NCBI RefSeq assembly: GCF_007747995.1
Contig: NZ_CP036276.1
Location: 4,021,001-4,085,000 of the forward strand
DNA from: Symmachiella dynata
Lineage (GTDB): Bacteria; Planctomycetota; Planctomycetia; Planctomycetales; Planctomycetaceae
Direction: 5' to 3'
DNA length: 64,000 bases
A program made the position numbers and the translations under genes. The notes below the pieces were generated by a model, which saw nothing but the letters and a program-made list of their open reading frames with translations, did not search any database and was not told the DNA's origin. Below, one piece after another: positions 1 to 9,771 of the stretch. Each line of letters opens with the position of its first letter. Position 1 is the stretch's first letter.

Positions 1-419
1 TTGAATAAGCCTGTGAGGGCGTCAGTCCGTGCTTCGGCTTGGGACAATAGCAACCGCTGTTGTTGCTCAGCGATAACCAACCTTGCATGCTTGAGTTCCG
101 CAACCATCTCGGCATAGTCGTTCCGATCATTGATTTCCGTTCGAACTTCGTCCGGCAACAAAGATCGATCGTCAGCAGCACTCGAATAATTGGGCCCAAT
201 GGGAAACGAGCTTGCGGCCCATTCAGTGACAGCAAGTGCTTCTCGAAGTTCTTGATGAGATGCGGAGAGTCCAGGTTTTTCAAGGGACTGTTGAGTTGTC
301 AAATCGTCAGAGTGCGATGTGAACTCACGCGTTGAGTCTCTTCGCTTGCACCACTGAGACCCCAGCCAAGCCCCGAGCAGTCCACAAGCCAGAGGATTTA
401 GAAAATCAAAAATAGTCAA
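1..419 (-). CDS. Membrane-anchored diguanylate cyclase (GGDEF), N-terminal part, truncated by window edge
   Basis: Reading the minus strand from a TTG at 419-417 gives 139 codons without a stop to the window edge. The start is preceded by AAAGG, 7 nt upstream. The first residues (LTIFDFLNPLACGLLGAWLG, then a basic CKRR) look like a single membrane anchor. A charged and Gln-rich stretch near residues 100-125 looks like a coiled coil. The last visible residues, EARTDALTGLF, match the highly diagnostic start of GGDEF domains. The protein probably makes cyclic di-GMP, but the catalytic GGDEF signature lies outside the window. The TTG start rests on the SD-like sequence and on the in-frame TAG at 507-509 upstream. 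No ATG start was found in this frame. Confidence 0.72.
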   Translation of the reverse strand, partial: MTIFDFLNPLACGLLGAWLGSQWCKRRDSTREFTSHSDDLTTQQSLEKPGLSASHQELREALAVTEWAASSFPIGPNYSSAADDRSLLPDEVRTEINDRNDYAEMVAELKHARLVIAEQQQRLLLSQAEARTDALTGLF

Positions 420-1029
420 AACACTACCTTTGTCATCCTGGCTCTGTGCGACAGTTTCTGGTTCGACTACCAATGAGTGGAACCGTAAACGTTTCGGTAT
501 GAAAGCCTACGATTCTGCCGCGCTGCCTGAATTCGGAGTCCTGAAGTTCTCGAGATTTCAGCACAATTTCAGCACCCTTGAGCACTACAATCCCTACTCT
601 GCTTTTAAGAGGAACTCACAGAAACTGCTGGTCTGTTTCAGAATCGAAATCCAGTCGCTCCAGATTGTTCGTACAGCAATTCATCGCTGGGCTTGTGCTG
701 AGAAGCAGGTTGACACTCAGGGCCGTTAAACACTGTCTCCCCCCTCCCCGACTCACCCCTGCGAGCAATTTTGAGAGTGGCCGATAGAGAACAGTTGCAT
801 GTTACGGAAGATCTAACGGTTGTGCCGAACTTTCTAGAGAATCTGGAATTTTGAGAAATTCACATTGTACGGACCGATCAATAGACAGATGACCATTGGG
901 GAATGACCTCGTGAGATCGACTGTATTCTCATTTCACACGCATTACCTTTACAAAATCTCCAGAATTCAGAGTCTTGGAGGCGTTCGGCGATACTCTGAC
1001 TTAGGGTTTGACGGAAATCGGGACGAATC
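420..1029. other. Intergenic region, no gene recognised
   Basis: About 600 bases between the diguanylate cyclase start and the divergent FadL-like gene. Open frames here are short, have no family resemblance and mostly overlap in several frames. It probably holds the divergent promoters, but no convincing -35/-10 pair was found. Confidence 0.5.
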
Positions 1030-2307
1030 ATGAAGAAAATTGTGGCTTATCTGCTTCTTGCTGTAACAGCCCAACTGCTGGTCCCTAGTCGCGCCCAATC
1101 CAATGGTGTGGTTCGAGACAGCATTGGTGCGACAAGTTCGGGGCGTGGCGGGACCAACCTCGCGCATCATGACAACGGGGCCGTCATTCTGAACAATCCC
1201 GCGGCGATGGTGAACGTCAAGGGTTCGGGACTCTCCGAGTTTGGCGTCGATACCGTAATCACGGATCTTGACTATTCCGATCCGGAAAATAACACAAGCG
1301 CGGTCAATACAAATGTCCTTCCGGAAATCTCGGTGATCCGCAAAAGCCTGGACGGCCGATGGGCCGTGGGATTTGGCGCCTTCGCACCGGCCGGATATGG
1401 TGCGACATGGAAGCTGTCGAATCCAATTTTAGGAACAAATACCTACAAGTCGTTTGGCGCACTGGGCAAAATCATGCCCGGGGTGGCCTACCAAGTGAAT
1501 GACGATCTCTCCATCGGTGCATCAATGGGGGTGGCGGTCAGCCATCTGGAATTCGAAAGCCCGTTCTTCCTGCAAACCGGTCCGCTGGCCGGAGCTCCGA
1601 CCCAATTCGATTTGCAGGCCACCGGGGCCAGCCTCGCCTGGAACGTGGGTCTGCAATATCAACTCGATGAGTGGACGACTATTGGAGCCGGCTTTATTGG
1701 CGAGACCCGCATGGAATACGATGGCAATGTTCGCGCTGCTGTGGTCGGATTGGGACCGCAGCCGATCGAAAGTCGCTTCGATGCGGAGGTCGACCTGGCT
1801 TGGCCACGTTCTGCCGGCGTGGGGGTAGCCCACTGGCTCAATTGTCGGCAACGGATTTCCACAGATCTGATGTGGTACGACTGGTCGAACGCCTATGACC
1901 AACTCGACATCCGATTGCGAAACTCAACGAACCCGATCTTTCCCGCCGTTTTGGGCCCTGAGATTTCCGACTCCTTTCCGCTCCGTTGGCGTGACAGTCT
2001 GTCCGTTCGACTCGGCTATGAGTTGTTCACTCCCAACGATTCCGTCTTTCGGGCCGGATACGTTTACAATACACGCAATTTGCCCAGCGCCACGCTCACC
2101 CCATTGATCCCAGCGACCCTGGAACACTCGTTTACGGTTGGTTACGGGAAGAGTTGGAGTGATTGGCAGTGGAACTTCGCCTATCAGTTTTCCTTCGGAC
2201 CAGAACGATCGGTCGGCACCAGTGCTCTGGCAGGCGGAGATTTCAGCAACAGCGAAAGCAATTCACAAGCTCATTGGATTTCGCTCAGCCTCATCCGACG
2301 GTTCTAA
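1030..2307 (+). CDS. FadL/OmpP1/TodX-type outer membrane transport protein
   Basis: 425 residues. The N-terminus (MKKIVAYLLLAVTAQLL, then SRAQ) is a clear signal peptide. The mature start has the family hallmark: a Gly-rich stretch with GRGGTNLAHHDNGAVILNNP, as in FadL-type proteins where an NPA segment forms the plug or hatch. The rest alternates short amphipathic strands typical of a beta-barrel, and the chain ends in an aromatic residue (LSLIRRF), as outer-membrane barrels do. The family moves long-chain fatty acids or other hydrophobic molecules across the outer membrane; the substrate here is not evident. It is followed by a strong hairpin terminator at 2417-2447, so it is probably transcribed alone. 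Confidence 0.85.
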   Translation: MKKIVAYLLLAVTAQLLVPSRAQSNGVVRDSIGATSSGRGGTNLAHHDNGAVILNNPAAMVNVKGSGLSEFGVDTVITDLDYSDPENNTSAVNTNVLPEISVIRKSLDGRWAVGFGAFAPAGYGATWKLSNPILGTNTYKSFGALGKIMPGVAYQVNDDLSIGASMGVAVSHLEFESPFFLQTGPLAGAPTQFDLQATGASLAWNVGLQYQLDEWTTIGAGFIGETRMEYDGNVRAAVVGLGPQPIESRFDAEVDLAWPRSAGVGVAHWLNCRQRISTDLMWYDWSNAYDQLDIRLRNSTNPIFPAVLGPEISDSFPLRWRDSLSVRLGYELFTPNDSVFRAGYVYNTRNLPSATLTPLIPATLEHSFTVGYGKSWSDWQWNFAYQFSFGPERSVGTSALAGGDFSNSESNSQAHWISLSLIRRF

Positions 2308-2416
2308 GCCATTTGGCAAAAAGGCAAGCTGAACGAACGATTCCAAAATGGGACCGCGGACTAACTTCGCGTACAACCCGGAAGCGGGTATCCGCCCCCC
2401 GAGGATAGATCAAAAG

Positions 2417-2447
2417 ACGCCGAGCGCAAAATGCCCGGCGTTTTTTT
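2417..2447 (+). terminator. Rho-independent terminator of the FadL-like gene
   Basis: The arms ACGCCGAGC and GCCCGGCGT form a 9-bp stem with one mismatch around a 7-nt loop. Seven T residues follow directly. It lies 110 nt after the FadL-like stop codon. Confidence 0.85.
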
Positions 2448-2665
2448 GTGCGCGGTGCCCGACGCAGCACCTGTACATCACCGACCTCTGGGCAATTCTG
2501 GTTGCCGGAGCCGAAACAGAGAAAGCGGAGGACAAACACGTTACAAATTCACGCAGCGCTGGCATCAGCTGAGAGCCTTGATAAAATGGGATCCACACAG
2601 AGCTTGGATCAGCTCCAGGCTTCATCGATTTGGGAATGGTCGGTTGGATCAATCGAGGAAACACC

Positions 2666-3850
2666 ATGCTGCAAATTGCCTACGCTCTGCTGGTCGTTGC
2701 TCTGCCTGCGGCGCCGCTCTATGAAGCGGAACTTGTCTTTCCCGGGGAGCCTAAACACAATCATTCGCCGGGCATTGTCGAAACGGCCGATGGCGATTTG
2801 CTGGTTTGTTGGTTCCATGGTGTTGGGGAGAAAACCGACGACTCGTTGGTGATTCGTGGGGCACGTAAAAAACGCGGGGCGGATCAGTGGTCGGCTCCGT
2901 TTCTAATGGCGGACAACCAGAATCTTCCCGATCAAAATTGTGTGCTCTTTATTGATCCGCGCGGCAAGCTGTGGCTGTTTTGGATTTCGTCGCTCGACAA
3001 CACGTCGGACACCTATCTCCTGAAATATCGCACGTCGAGCGACTATGCCGGAGACGGCCCACCAAAATGGGATTGGCAAGATGTGCTGCATTGCCGCCCG
3101 GTCAATCTGCAACAGCGTTACCCGGAAAGTGCCGAGCAGGCGCGTGAGGAATTCGCCGAAGAGATCAAAACCAACGAACGGCTGCGGACCCGCCTGGAAT
3201 ATGGTGTGACCGCCTCCAAAGACAAGTTAGCGCGGCGTCTGGGCTGGATGACGCGAACACATCCCATCATGCTCTCCGACACCCGAATGATGGTGCCGCT
3301 GTATTCGGACATTTTCAACTGTTCTTTGGCCGCATTTACTGACGATTGGGGCAAGACCTGGGAATTCAGTGAGCCGATCCTGCCGCTGAACGTTCAGCCG
3401 AGTTTTGTTCGCAAGCAAAACGGCGATATTGTGGCCATGATGCGCGACAAAAGCCCCCGCCGCCGCATTCCGCGGTCGGTCTCCCATGACGGCGGGCAAA
3501 CCTGGACGCAGACGCAGGGAATGGAAATCCCCAATCCCGATAGCAGTGTGGAATGCATCGTGCTGAAATCCGGAAATTGGTTGTTGGTCTGCAATGACAC
3601 GACGGGCGGAGACCGCGGCGGACGTACACAAATGACCGCATACCTATCCGACGACGAAGGGAAAACGTGGAAGTGGCATCGCAGCTTGGAGAAGCACGAT
3701 GCCTCAACGGCCGCTGCGTATCCCTCCGTGATTGAATCTCGCGACGGCAGCATCCTCTGTGCTTACACACACTCGCCCAGCCCTAACGAGACGATCAAAG
3801 TCGTGCGGTTTAATGAGGATTGGGTTCGCGCCGGTGATGCGGCAGAATAA
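2666..3850 (+). CDS. Secreted sialidase-like (BNR/Asp-box) protein
   Basis: 394 residues from the ATG at 2666, chosen because GAGGAA lies 5 nt upstream and a signal peptide follows (MLQIAYALLVVALPAAPLYEA). An upstream TTG in the same frame would add 12 residues but lacks these signals. Three Asp-boxes (S/T-x-D-x-G-x-T-W) are visible: TDDWGKTW, SHDGGQTW and SDDEGKTW, typical of six-bladed sialidase/neuraminidase propellers. Planctomycete relatives are exo-alpha-sialidase family proteins of unproven substrate. The likely role is cleavage or binding of acidic sugars outside the cytoplasm. It lies 136 nt before the first glycosidase-like gene on the same strand. Confidence 0.82.
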   Translation: MLQIAYALLVVALPAAPLYEAELVFPGEPKHNHSPGIVETADGDLLVCWFHGVGEKTDDSLVIRGARKKRGADQWSAPFLMADNQNLPDQNCVLFIDPRGKLWLFWISSLDNTSDTYLLKYRTSSDYAGDGPPKWDWQDVLHCRPVNLQQRYPESAEQAREEFAEEIKTNERLRTRLEYGVTASKDKLARRLGWMTRTHPIMLSDTRMMVPLYSDIFNCSLAAFTDDWGKTWEFSEPILPLNVQPSFVRKQNGDIVAMMRDKSPRRRIPRSVSHDGGQTWTQTQGMEIPNPDSSVECIVLKSGNWLLVCNDTTGGDRGGRTQMTAYLSDDEGKTWKWHRSLEKHDASTAAAYPSVIESRDGSILCAYTHSPSPNETIKVVRFNEDWVRAGDAAE

Positions 3851-3986
3851 GTTCCATCCCAGGTTAATGCGGCTTTGCCGCTTACCTTCAGGATGCGATG
3901 TCCCCCCTTCGGGGCTTTCGATCTAAAGCTAATCATATCCGCGGGGAAACAACGTTTTTACGCCCCCCTGCCCTGAGGAGAGTTCT

Positions 3987-6593
3987 ATGCGTTCCCGTCT
4001 CTTTTGCAGTGTCGCATGCGGCGTCGTTTTCATAGCGACCATGACGCATGGTGCCGAGTATGAATCGGTTACGATCCGCGTAGGAGCGGAGGCGGATTCC
4101 GTGGAACTCAAAGTGGCGGAATTGCTGCAGCAGCGGATTGCCGAACCCAGCGGGCTCCCCACGCGCGTCGAACGGACTGCCGGGGATGGGCCGACGAATT
4201 CTCTACTCATACTGCTAGGCATTCCGGCGCATCATTCGGAGCTGCAAAAACAACTTGAAGACGATCAGATTCCCGCTCTCACCCAGCGCGATCCCGGACC
4301 GGAAGGTTTTCTGGTCAAGATGCTAGCCGACAACGACGTACTACTGGCAGCCGGTGTGGACCAACGAGGGGTACTCTACGCCGCTGGTGAGATTCTGCGG
4401 CAGTTGGACATCAAAGAGAAATCGGTCGAAATTCCTGACACTCTCGATGTGCGCACGGCACCTGCATTTGCCATTCGCGGCACACAGTATGGCCAAAGCG
4501 GTGTCGCCAAAAAGCTGGCGAAGGTTCGTGATTGGACGCCGGCAGAGACGCAGCGGGTGATTCTGGATTATGCACTGGCCGGTGCGAATACATTTTCAAC
4601 CGGCCCCGGGCCGATGTTTGATTTCATCAAGTCGTTCGGCTTGATGACCCAAGGGGGCTTCGGCGCCAACACCGGCCCCGGTCCGCCGGAATGGAATGCC
4701 AAAGAATCGATCGGTCGGATTGGGTACCTCTGTCTGTCGGTCCCTGAAGCCCGTACCGCTCAGCTCAAACGCTGTGAAGACCAGTTCCGCTCCAGTCCCA
4801 CATACGACTTTGTCAAATTCCACGGTGGCGACGGCGGGGGGTGTGAATGCGACCTGTGCGATCCTTACGGGCTGAAGTTTATCAAGCTTGTCGAGAAGAT
4901 GGCGGCGATTATTCACAAGTACCATCCCACGACCAAAATCTATTTTACCAACCAGAAATTCGACAACGCCGACGACAACGCGATTTTTGAGTACTTGCAA
5001 GAACAGCCCCGCGACTGGTTGTGGGGCTGGGGTTACGGACCGGGATCGGATGCGACGTCGTGGCAGCCAGGACATCGCCAGACGCACCGCATGGATCTGT
5101 TTCGCTATCCGGGTTTCGGTCCCTACGGCCTTTACCCCCGCGAAATCCTCCGGCAACTTCCGCCGCGGCATCAACTCGTGTACTACAACGAAATCACGCA
5201 CTGGCGCTATGCTCAGCATGCGTACATTCAAATGTACCCCCGCGCCGACCGCGATGGGGAACTCCCGCCGCGCACATCGGGACACGAAATCTACGAGCGA
5301 CGGCCGGATCAGGGACTGACCATGGTTTATGACCGGCTGACATTTTATGCTTGGCCGCGGTTTTATCATCGGGTCTTCAACGATCTGATGCGTTACGGCG
5401 TAGGAGACATCACCCATTCCAGCGGACACCACGACCATTTCAACCAGTGGATGTGGCAACGCTTACTCTGGGCTCCGCGGACCAGCGTCGAAGATGTCGT
5501 TGATGAATATTGCCAAACCTGGTTCGGCCGCGAAGCCGCACCGCTGATGGCCGAGGCGATTTTTCAATTGGAAGAGAACCTCGAGGAAGCCCCCGCGACT
5601 CCGCTGATCGAAAAGGAGGGTATCGACCGCAACTTCATTCTCGTAAGCCAGGCCAAGGACGAGATACCGGAGATTCATCTCCGGAACAACTGGCTGTGGC
5701 GGCTATTCATGCAAAAGGCTGCGCTTGATAAGTACACGCAACTCGCGGTGCGTCAACAGACGGAATTGCAGACCGGTATTGAAAATAGCATTTCCAAGGC
5801 GCTCGCTGGAGGTGATGTCGCGGCCGCCATTGATCATTCGCTCGCAAATCTCGATGCATTGGCCGAATCAGCCGAAATGGCCCTGCTCCGTGAGGAAGCC
5901 GGAAAACTGGGGGAAGAAAGCAATGCCCTGTTCGGCGTGCGGAATGAAGGATATTTCAATTTGAAGCACGATTTTATCGGGCTGGGCTGGCTGAGACGAC
6001 AACTCGAACAAGCGAAGCAAGCGAACGGCACTGATCAAGTCGAACTGCTCAAGATGATCGTCGACTACGAGAATCCCGGGCCTGGCGGCTTTTACGACAA
6101 TCTCGGCACCAACAACCGTGCGCCGCACGTTGTGAAGGGTTACCCCTACGATCACGGCCAACCGTATGTTTCGATGATGCTGTCCGAAGGCAATCGCCCC
6201 AGCCAGCGTTCTATGCACTTCACGCAAGACGAATCCAAGGGAGTCACGCTCAAATATCACGATCTCGATCCCAATGCTCGTTATCGTGTGCGCTTCACGT
6301 TCGTACGCCCGTGGTATCAATCACGCTATGCGGAGCGGATGAATCAGAAATCCCAGACGATCCTGGCTGACGATTTGGTGCTTGCCGAAGATCAGCCGTT
6401 GCCGGAACGGATGAGCGAGTTTTTTACATTCGACATCCCGCAAACGGCGACCCGCGATGGCGAACTGACGATTCAGCTCCGCAAGGCCAAAGATGTCGCC
6501 AACGGCCCGCGCGTCGAACGCGAACAATGGCGCAACAGCGGCGGTTGGGGCACGCTGGTCTCGGAAGTCTGGTTGATGAAACAGGATGATTAA
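3987..6593 (+). CDS. Large secreted glycoside-hydrolase-like protein, paralogue A
   Basis: 868 residues. GAGGAG precedes the ATG, and a signal peptide ends near THGAE (residue 23). Residues about 25-150 resemble the alpha/beta N-terminal domain of GH20/GH67 enzymes (RGVLYAAGEILRQL). Residues about 155-500 are probably a TIM barrel, with the motif FHGGDGGGCECDLCD, a TNQ strand end and many aromatic residues. A helical section follows. A C-terminal beta-sandwich carries a YENPGPGGFYDNLG motif and ends EVWLMKQ. The same architecture occurs in 6807-9227 and 15945-18329. This copy is the most divergent and alone has the Cys pair motif CECDLC. Glycan cleavage in the periplasm or outside is inferred; catalytic residues are not proven. 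Confidence 0.72.
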   Translation: MRSRLFCSVACGVVFIATMTHGAEYESVTIRVGAEADSVELKVAELLQQRIAEPSGLPTRVERTAGDGPTNSLLILLGIPAHHSELQKQLEDDQIPALTQRDPGPEGFLVKMLADNDVLLAAGVDQRGVLYAAGEILRQLDIKEKSVEIPDTLDVRTAPAFAIRGTQYGQSGVAKKLAKVRDWTPAETQRVILDYALAGANTFSTGPGPMFDFIKSFGLMTQGGFGANTGPGPPEWNAKESIGRIGYLCLSVPEARTAQLKRCEDQFRSSPTYDFVKFHGGDGGGCECDLCDPYGLKFIKLVEKMAAIIHKYHPTTKIYFTNQKFDNADDNAIFEYLQEQPRDWLWGWGYGPGSDATSWQPGHRQTHRMDLFRYPGFGPYGLYPREILRQLPPRHQLVYYNEITHWRYAQHAYIQMYPRADRDGELPPRTSGHEIYERRPDQGLTMVYDRLTFYAWPRFYHRVFNDLMRYGVGDITHSSGHHDHFNQWMWQRLLWAPRTSVEDVVDEYCQTWFGREAAPLMAEAIFQLEENLEEAPATPLIEKEGIDRNFILVSQAKDEIPEIHLRNNWLWRLFMQKAALDKYTQLAVRQQTELQTGIENSISKALAGGDVAAAIDHSLANLDALAESAEMALLREEAGKLGEESNALFGVRNEGYFNLKHDFIGLGWLRRQLEQAKQANGTDQVELLKMIVDYENPGPGGFYDNLGTNNRAPHVVKGYPYDHGQPYVSMMLSEGNRPSQRSMHFTQDESKGVTLKYHDLDPNARYRVRFTFVRPWYQSRYAERMNQKSQTILADDLVLAEDQPLPERMSEFFTFDIPQTATRDGELTIQLRKAKDVANGPRVEREQWRNSGGWGTLVSEVWLMKQDD

Positions 6594-6806
6594 CACCGCC
6601 AACACACAGACATGGTTTCCGGATTGCTCGGGGCAATTCGCAATAAATAATAAACGATCGCTTCGCTCGGGCTTTGTGCCATTTGGCAGAACCTAATCGA
6701 ACGTCGCAGTTCATTGGTTTTCATGTTATGGTGATTTAGCTGTCAATCACGCCGTCGCACTCGACCGTGAGCGACCAACCTGGACTTTTAACACATGGGG
6801 AACAAC

Positions 6807-9227
6807 ATGGCATCCTTCTTGGCACGATTCCTTAGCATTGCTGTGACGGCCCTCTTCTGCGGCCTCACGAATTCCCCCTACGCCAGCGCGGCTGATGGGA
6901 AGACTCTCGACCTGTCAAAGGTGGAAATTGTTGGTACTCAGGATGGTTCATTGCCTGCGAAGGCGGCTGCGTTATTGACTGACGAAATTGAGAAGCGAAC
7001 CGGGATCCGCGTGCCGGCAGTGGAGGGAGCTCAGAAACCGGAAACTCCCTCCATCGTGATTCAAACGCTTGCTAAATTTCAGGACGGCAAACTCCCCGAT
7101 GGCCTCGAGCCGCCGAGTCGCGACGATGCCTATGCGATTTGGGTTGATCAGTCGCAGCCGAGTCCGACCGTCATGTTGCTGGGTTTCGACGAGCGCGCGA
7201 CACTCTATGCAGCGGGGCGATTATTGCGGTTACTATCCATGACCAAAGGCAAGTTGGAACTACCCGCGGATGTCCGTATTTCCACGGCTCCCGATGTCGC
7301 CATTCGTGGCCACCAACTCGGTTTCCGCGAAACGGCCAACAGTTACGACGCTTGGGATCTGCAGCAATACGAACAATATCTCCGCGATCTCATTGTATTT
7401 GGTACCAATGCCATTGAATTGATTCCTCCCGTCAGCTCAGACGAGCCGCGCGGTCCGCTGATGCCGCTTCACCCCTGGGAAATGAATCAGAAACTGAGTG
7501 CGTTGATCGGCTCTTATGGGTTGGACGTTTGGCTGTGGGTGCCGGTCGAAGCAGACGTGAACGATCCCAAACAGGCCGAGGAAGAACTCAATCGCATGCG
7601 GACGCTATTTCAATCGTGTTCGCACATCAACGATATTTTTGTACCGGGAGGAGACCCTGGGCATACTCCCCCGGGCATTCTGCTGCCCTGGCTCTCCCGG
7701 ATGGCCGCGGCACTTCACGAGACGCACCCGGATGCAAACTTGTGGGTTTCCAACCAAGGATTCACTTCGGAGCAAAACGAAGTCCTGTTCAATTACTTGC
7801 GGACCTCTGAACCGGATTGGTTAGAGGGGATTGTTTTTGGCCCCTGGGCGAAGATATCTCTGGCCGAAGCCCGTGCGCGGACGCCACGTAAATTTCGCAT
7901 CCGTCGTTATCCGGACATCTGCCACACACTCCGCTGCCAGTACCCTGCCCCCGATTGGGATCCCGCTTTCTGCCAGGCGCTGGGCCGCGAACCGTACAAT
8001 CCTCGTCCCCGGGCGATGGCTCACATTCACAATTCCATGGCAGATTTAGCCGACGGGTTTGTCGCCTATTCCGACGGAATTACCGACGATGTCAACAAAA
8101 CCATCTGGAGTGCGTCGGGTTGGGATCAGAGTCAGGGTGTCGAGGAGATCCTGCGCGAGTACGGCCGATATTTCATCGGTGAAGAGCAAGGCGAAGCCAT
8201 TGCGCAAGGCCTACTCGGGCTGGAAGAAAATTGGCGGGGACCGCTGCTTGCGAATGAAAATATCGAAAAAACACTCGCCCAATGGCAAGACATCGAAAAA
8301 CAACTTCCCGAGGCAGCTCAGACGAACTGGCGTCTACAACTGCCGATCTTGCGGGCTCATTACGATGCCTACCTCAAACAACGGCTCCTCCGGCATACGC
8401 AAATCGAACAGGAAGCCAAAGACCAACTTCGCCAAGCCCCGAAAATCGGTGTGAAACCAGCGATCGATCAGGCGCGCAAAACACTCGCCCAGGTCGAAGA
8501 TGATGACACGGCGCATGACCTGCGCAGCAAACTCGTCGAATTAGGAAAGTTGCTTCACGAAAGTGTCCGCCTGCAATTGGATACGCCCAACTACGGAGCC
8601 AACCGACCTGATCGTGGTGCCGTACTCGATTATCTCGACTTCTCACTGAACGATAGCCCCTGGATGGAGGCCCAGTTCACGGAGATTCTCAAGCTCGACG
8701 ACAAACAAGAGCAACGACGTCGCATTCAGCAAATCGTCAATTGGGAAGACCCCGGTCCAGGGGGATACTATGACGATCTGGGACGCGTTGGGCGTCAGCC
8801 GCATCTTCTGCCTGCGATGCGCGAGAACGCCTGGAAAGCGGACCCCGGTTTTGTCGGCTCGTCGCAATCAGAGTTTGGCAATCGAGTCAACAGGGACCTC
8901 TTGAAGTTGAACGATGGAAAGCTCTCTTGGCTAAACCAAGCGGAAACGCTGTTTGGCACGCCGCTGCGAATGCGCTACACGAATCTTGACCCGTCAGCGA
9001 AGTACCGCTTGCGCGTGACCTACACCGGTCGCTTCCGCGCGACGATGCGTTTGCTGGCCGACCAAAGCCACGAAATACACGGCCCGCTTCCACAACCGGC
9101 TGAACCGTGGCCAATCGAATTCGACATCCCACAAGCCGCCACCGCCGACGGTGTTCTGGACCTGCAATGGGAACTGCTGGCTCAGCGCGGGTGTCAGGTC
9201 GCAGAGGTGTGGTTGATCAAGCAATAA
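6807..9227 (+). CDS. Large secreted glycoside-hydrolase-like protein, paralogue B
   Basis: 806 residues from the ATG at 6807. An ATG also exists at 6795, but GGGGAA at 6797-6802 is then well placed as the ribosome site for 6807, and MASFLARFLSIAVTALFCGL makes a normal signal peptide. Domain order matches paralogue A: an N-terminal GH20/GH67-like domain (ATLYAAGRLLRLL), a probable TIM barrel with FVPGGDPGHTPPG, WVSNQGF and YSDGITDDVNK, a helical segment, and a C-terminal beta-sandwich with NWEDPGPGGYYDDLG ending EVWLIKQ. It is much closer to paralogue C than to A. It lies 213 nt after paralogue A, on the same strand. The substrate is unknown. Confidence 0.72.
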   Translation: MASFLARFLSIAVTALFCGLTNSPYASAADGKTLDLSKVEIVGTQDGSLPAKAAALLTDEIEKRTGIRVPAVEGAQKPETPSIVIQTLAKFQDGKLPDGLEPPSRDDAYAIWVDQSQPSPTVMLLGFDERATLYAAGRLLRLLSMTKGKLELPADVRISTAPDVAIRGHQLGFRETANSYDAWDLQQYEQYLRDLIVFGTNAIELIPPVSSDEPRGPLMPLHPWEMNQKLSALIGSYGLDVWLWVPVEADVNDPKQAEEELNRMRTLFQSCSHINDIFVPGGDPGHTPPGILLPWLSRMAAALHETHPDANLWVSNQGFTSEQNEVLFNYLRTSEPDWLEGIVFGPWAKISLAEARARTPRKFRIRRYPDICHTLRCQYPAPDWDPAFCQALGREPYNPRPRAMAHIHNSMADLADGFVAYSDGITDDVNKTIWSASGWDQSQGVEEILREYGRYFIGEEQGEAIAQGLLGLEENWRGPLLANENIEKTLAQWQDIEKQLPEAAQTNWRLQLPILRAHYDAYLKQRLLRHTQIEQEAKDQLRQAPKIGVKPAIDQARKTLAQVEDDDTAHDLRSKLVELGKLLHESVRLQLDTPNYGANRPDRGAVLDYLDFSLNDSPWMEAQFTEILKLDDKQEQRRRIQQIVNWEDPGPGGYYDDLGRVGRQPHLLPAMRENAWKADPGFVGSSQSEFGNRVNRDLLKLNDGKLSWLNQAETLFGTPLRMRYTNLDPSAKYRLRVTYTGRFRATMRLLADQSHEIHGPLPQPAEPWPIEFDIPQAATADGVLDLQWELLAQRGCQVAEVWLIKQ

Positions 9228-9771
9228 TGGAGTAACTCCTGAATTCTTCAGCGCGGTGGAGTCGCCACCAGATCGACGTTCTAATTTAGCCACAGGTGAA
9301 ACAGGGATAAAACACAGATTAGTAGCCCGTTGTAAAACCAAAAACAGACGAGAGTCGGGCGGGCTGTTAGCGGACGTGGAACCGCAAAGTCCCAAACCGA
9401 CGGCTTGCCGTCGCGCACGGCGATCCTGGTCGAGCAGCATGACCGAATGATCTCCAGCGCGAATCATTCGGCCGAATCGTCCAGCATTAATTTTTCCATA
9501 TGGCCGCTGTGCACTTGAACAACAATAGGCCCTGCTGCATGAAAAATTGCGTAGAACGCAAAACCTGTAAACATTCGTAGCACGAATACTCGGCAATACC
9601 TTTCTACGCCACGACCAGCCATTTCGTGTTGAAAACGTCAATTTGATTGCCCGACCGGTTCCGGAATGTTATTTTGAATGCAACGACACGACCATTTCCA
9701 TTTTCCGCCTTCGGCGAAACGACCATCATAAGCGGCTCAGAATCCGTTCACGGCACACGCTGGACAGACAA
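9228..9771. other. Intergenic region with small repeat and hairpin remnants
   Basis: No gene was recognised. A loose 11-nt periodicity occurs at 9291-9323 (CACAGGTGAAA, CAGGGATAAAA, CACAGATTAGT). A perfect short hairpin CGACGGC-TT-GCCGTCG lies at 9398-9413. A long minus-strand frame that begins in this region is an antisense shadow of paralogue B. Confidence 0.5.

Noticed and set aside
4596-5459. 287-codon minus-strand frame
   Set aside because: Fully antisense to paralogue A, a convincing gene on the plus strand; the product is low-information and has no ribosome site.
8994-9641. 215-codon minus-strand frame
   Set aside because: Most of it lies antisense to the C-terminal domain of paralogue B, and the sequence has no family features.
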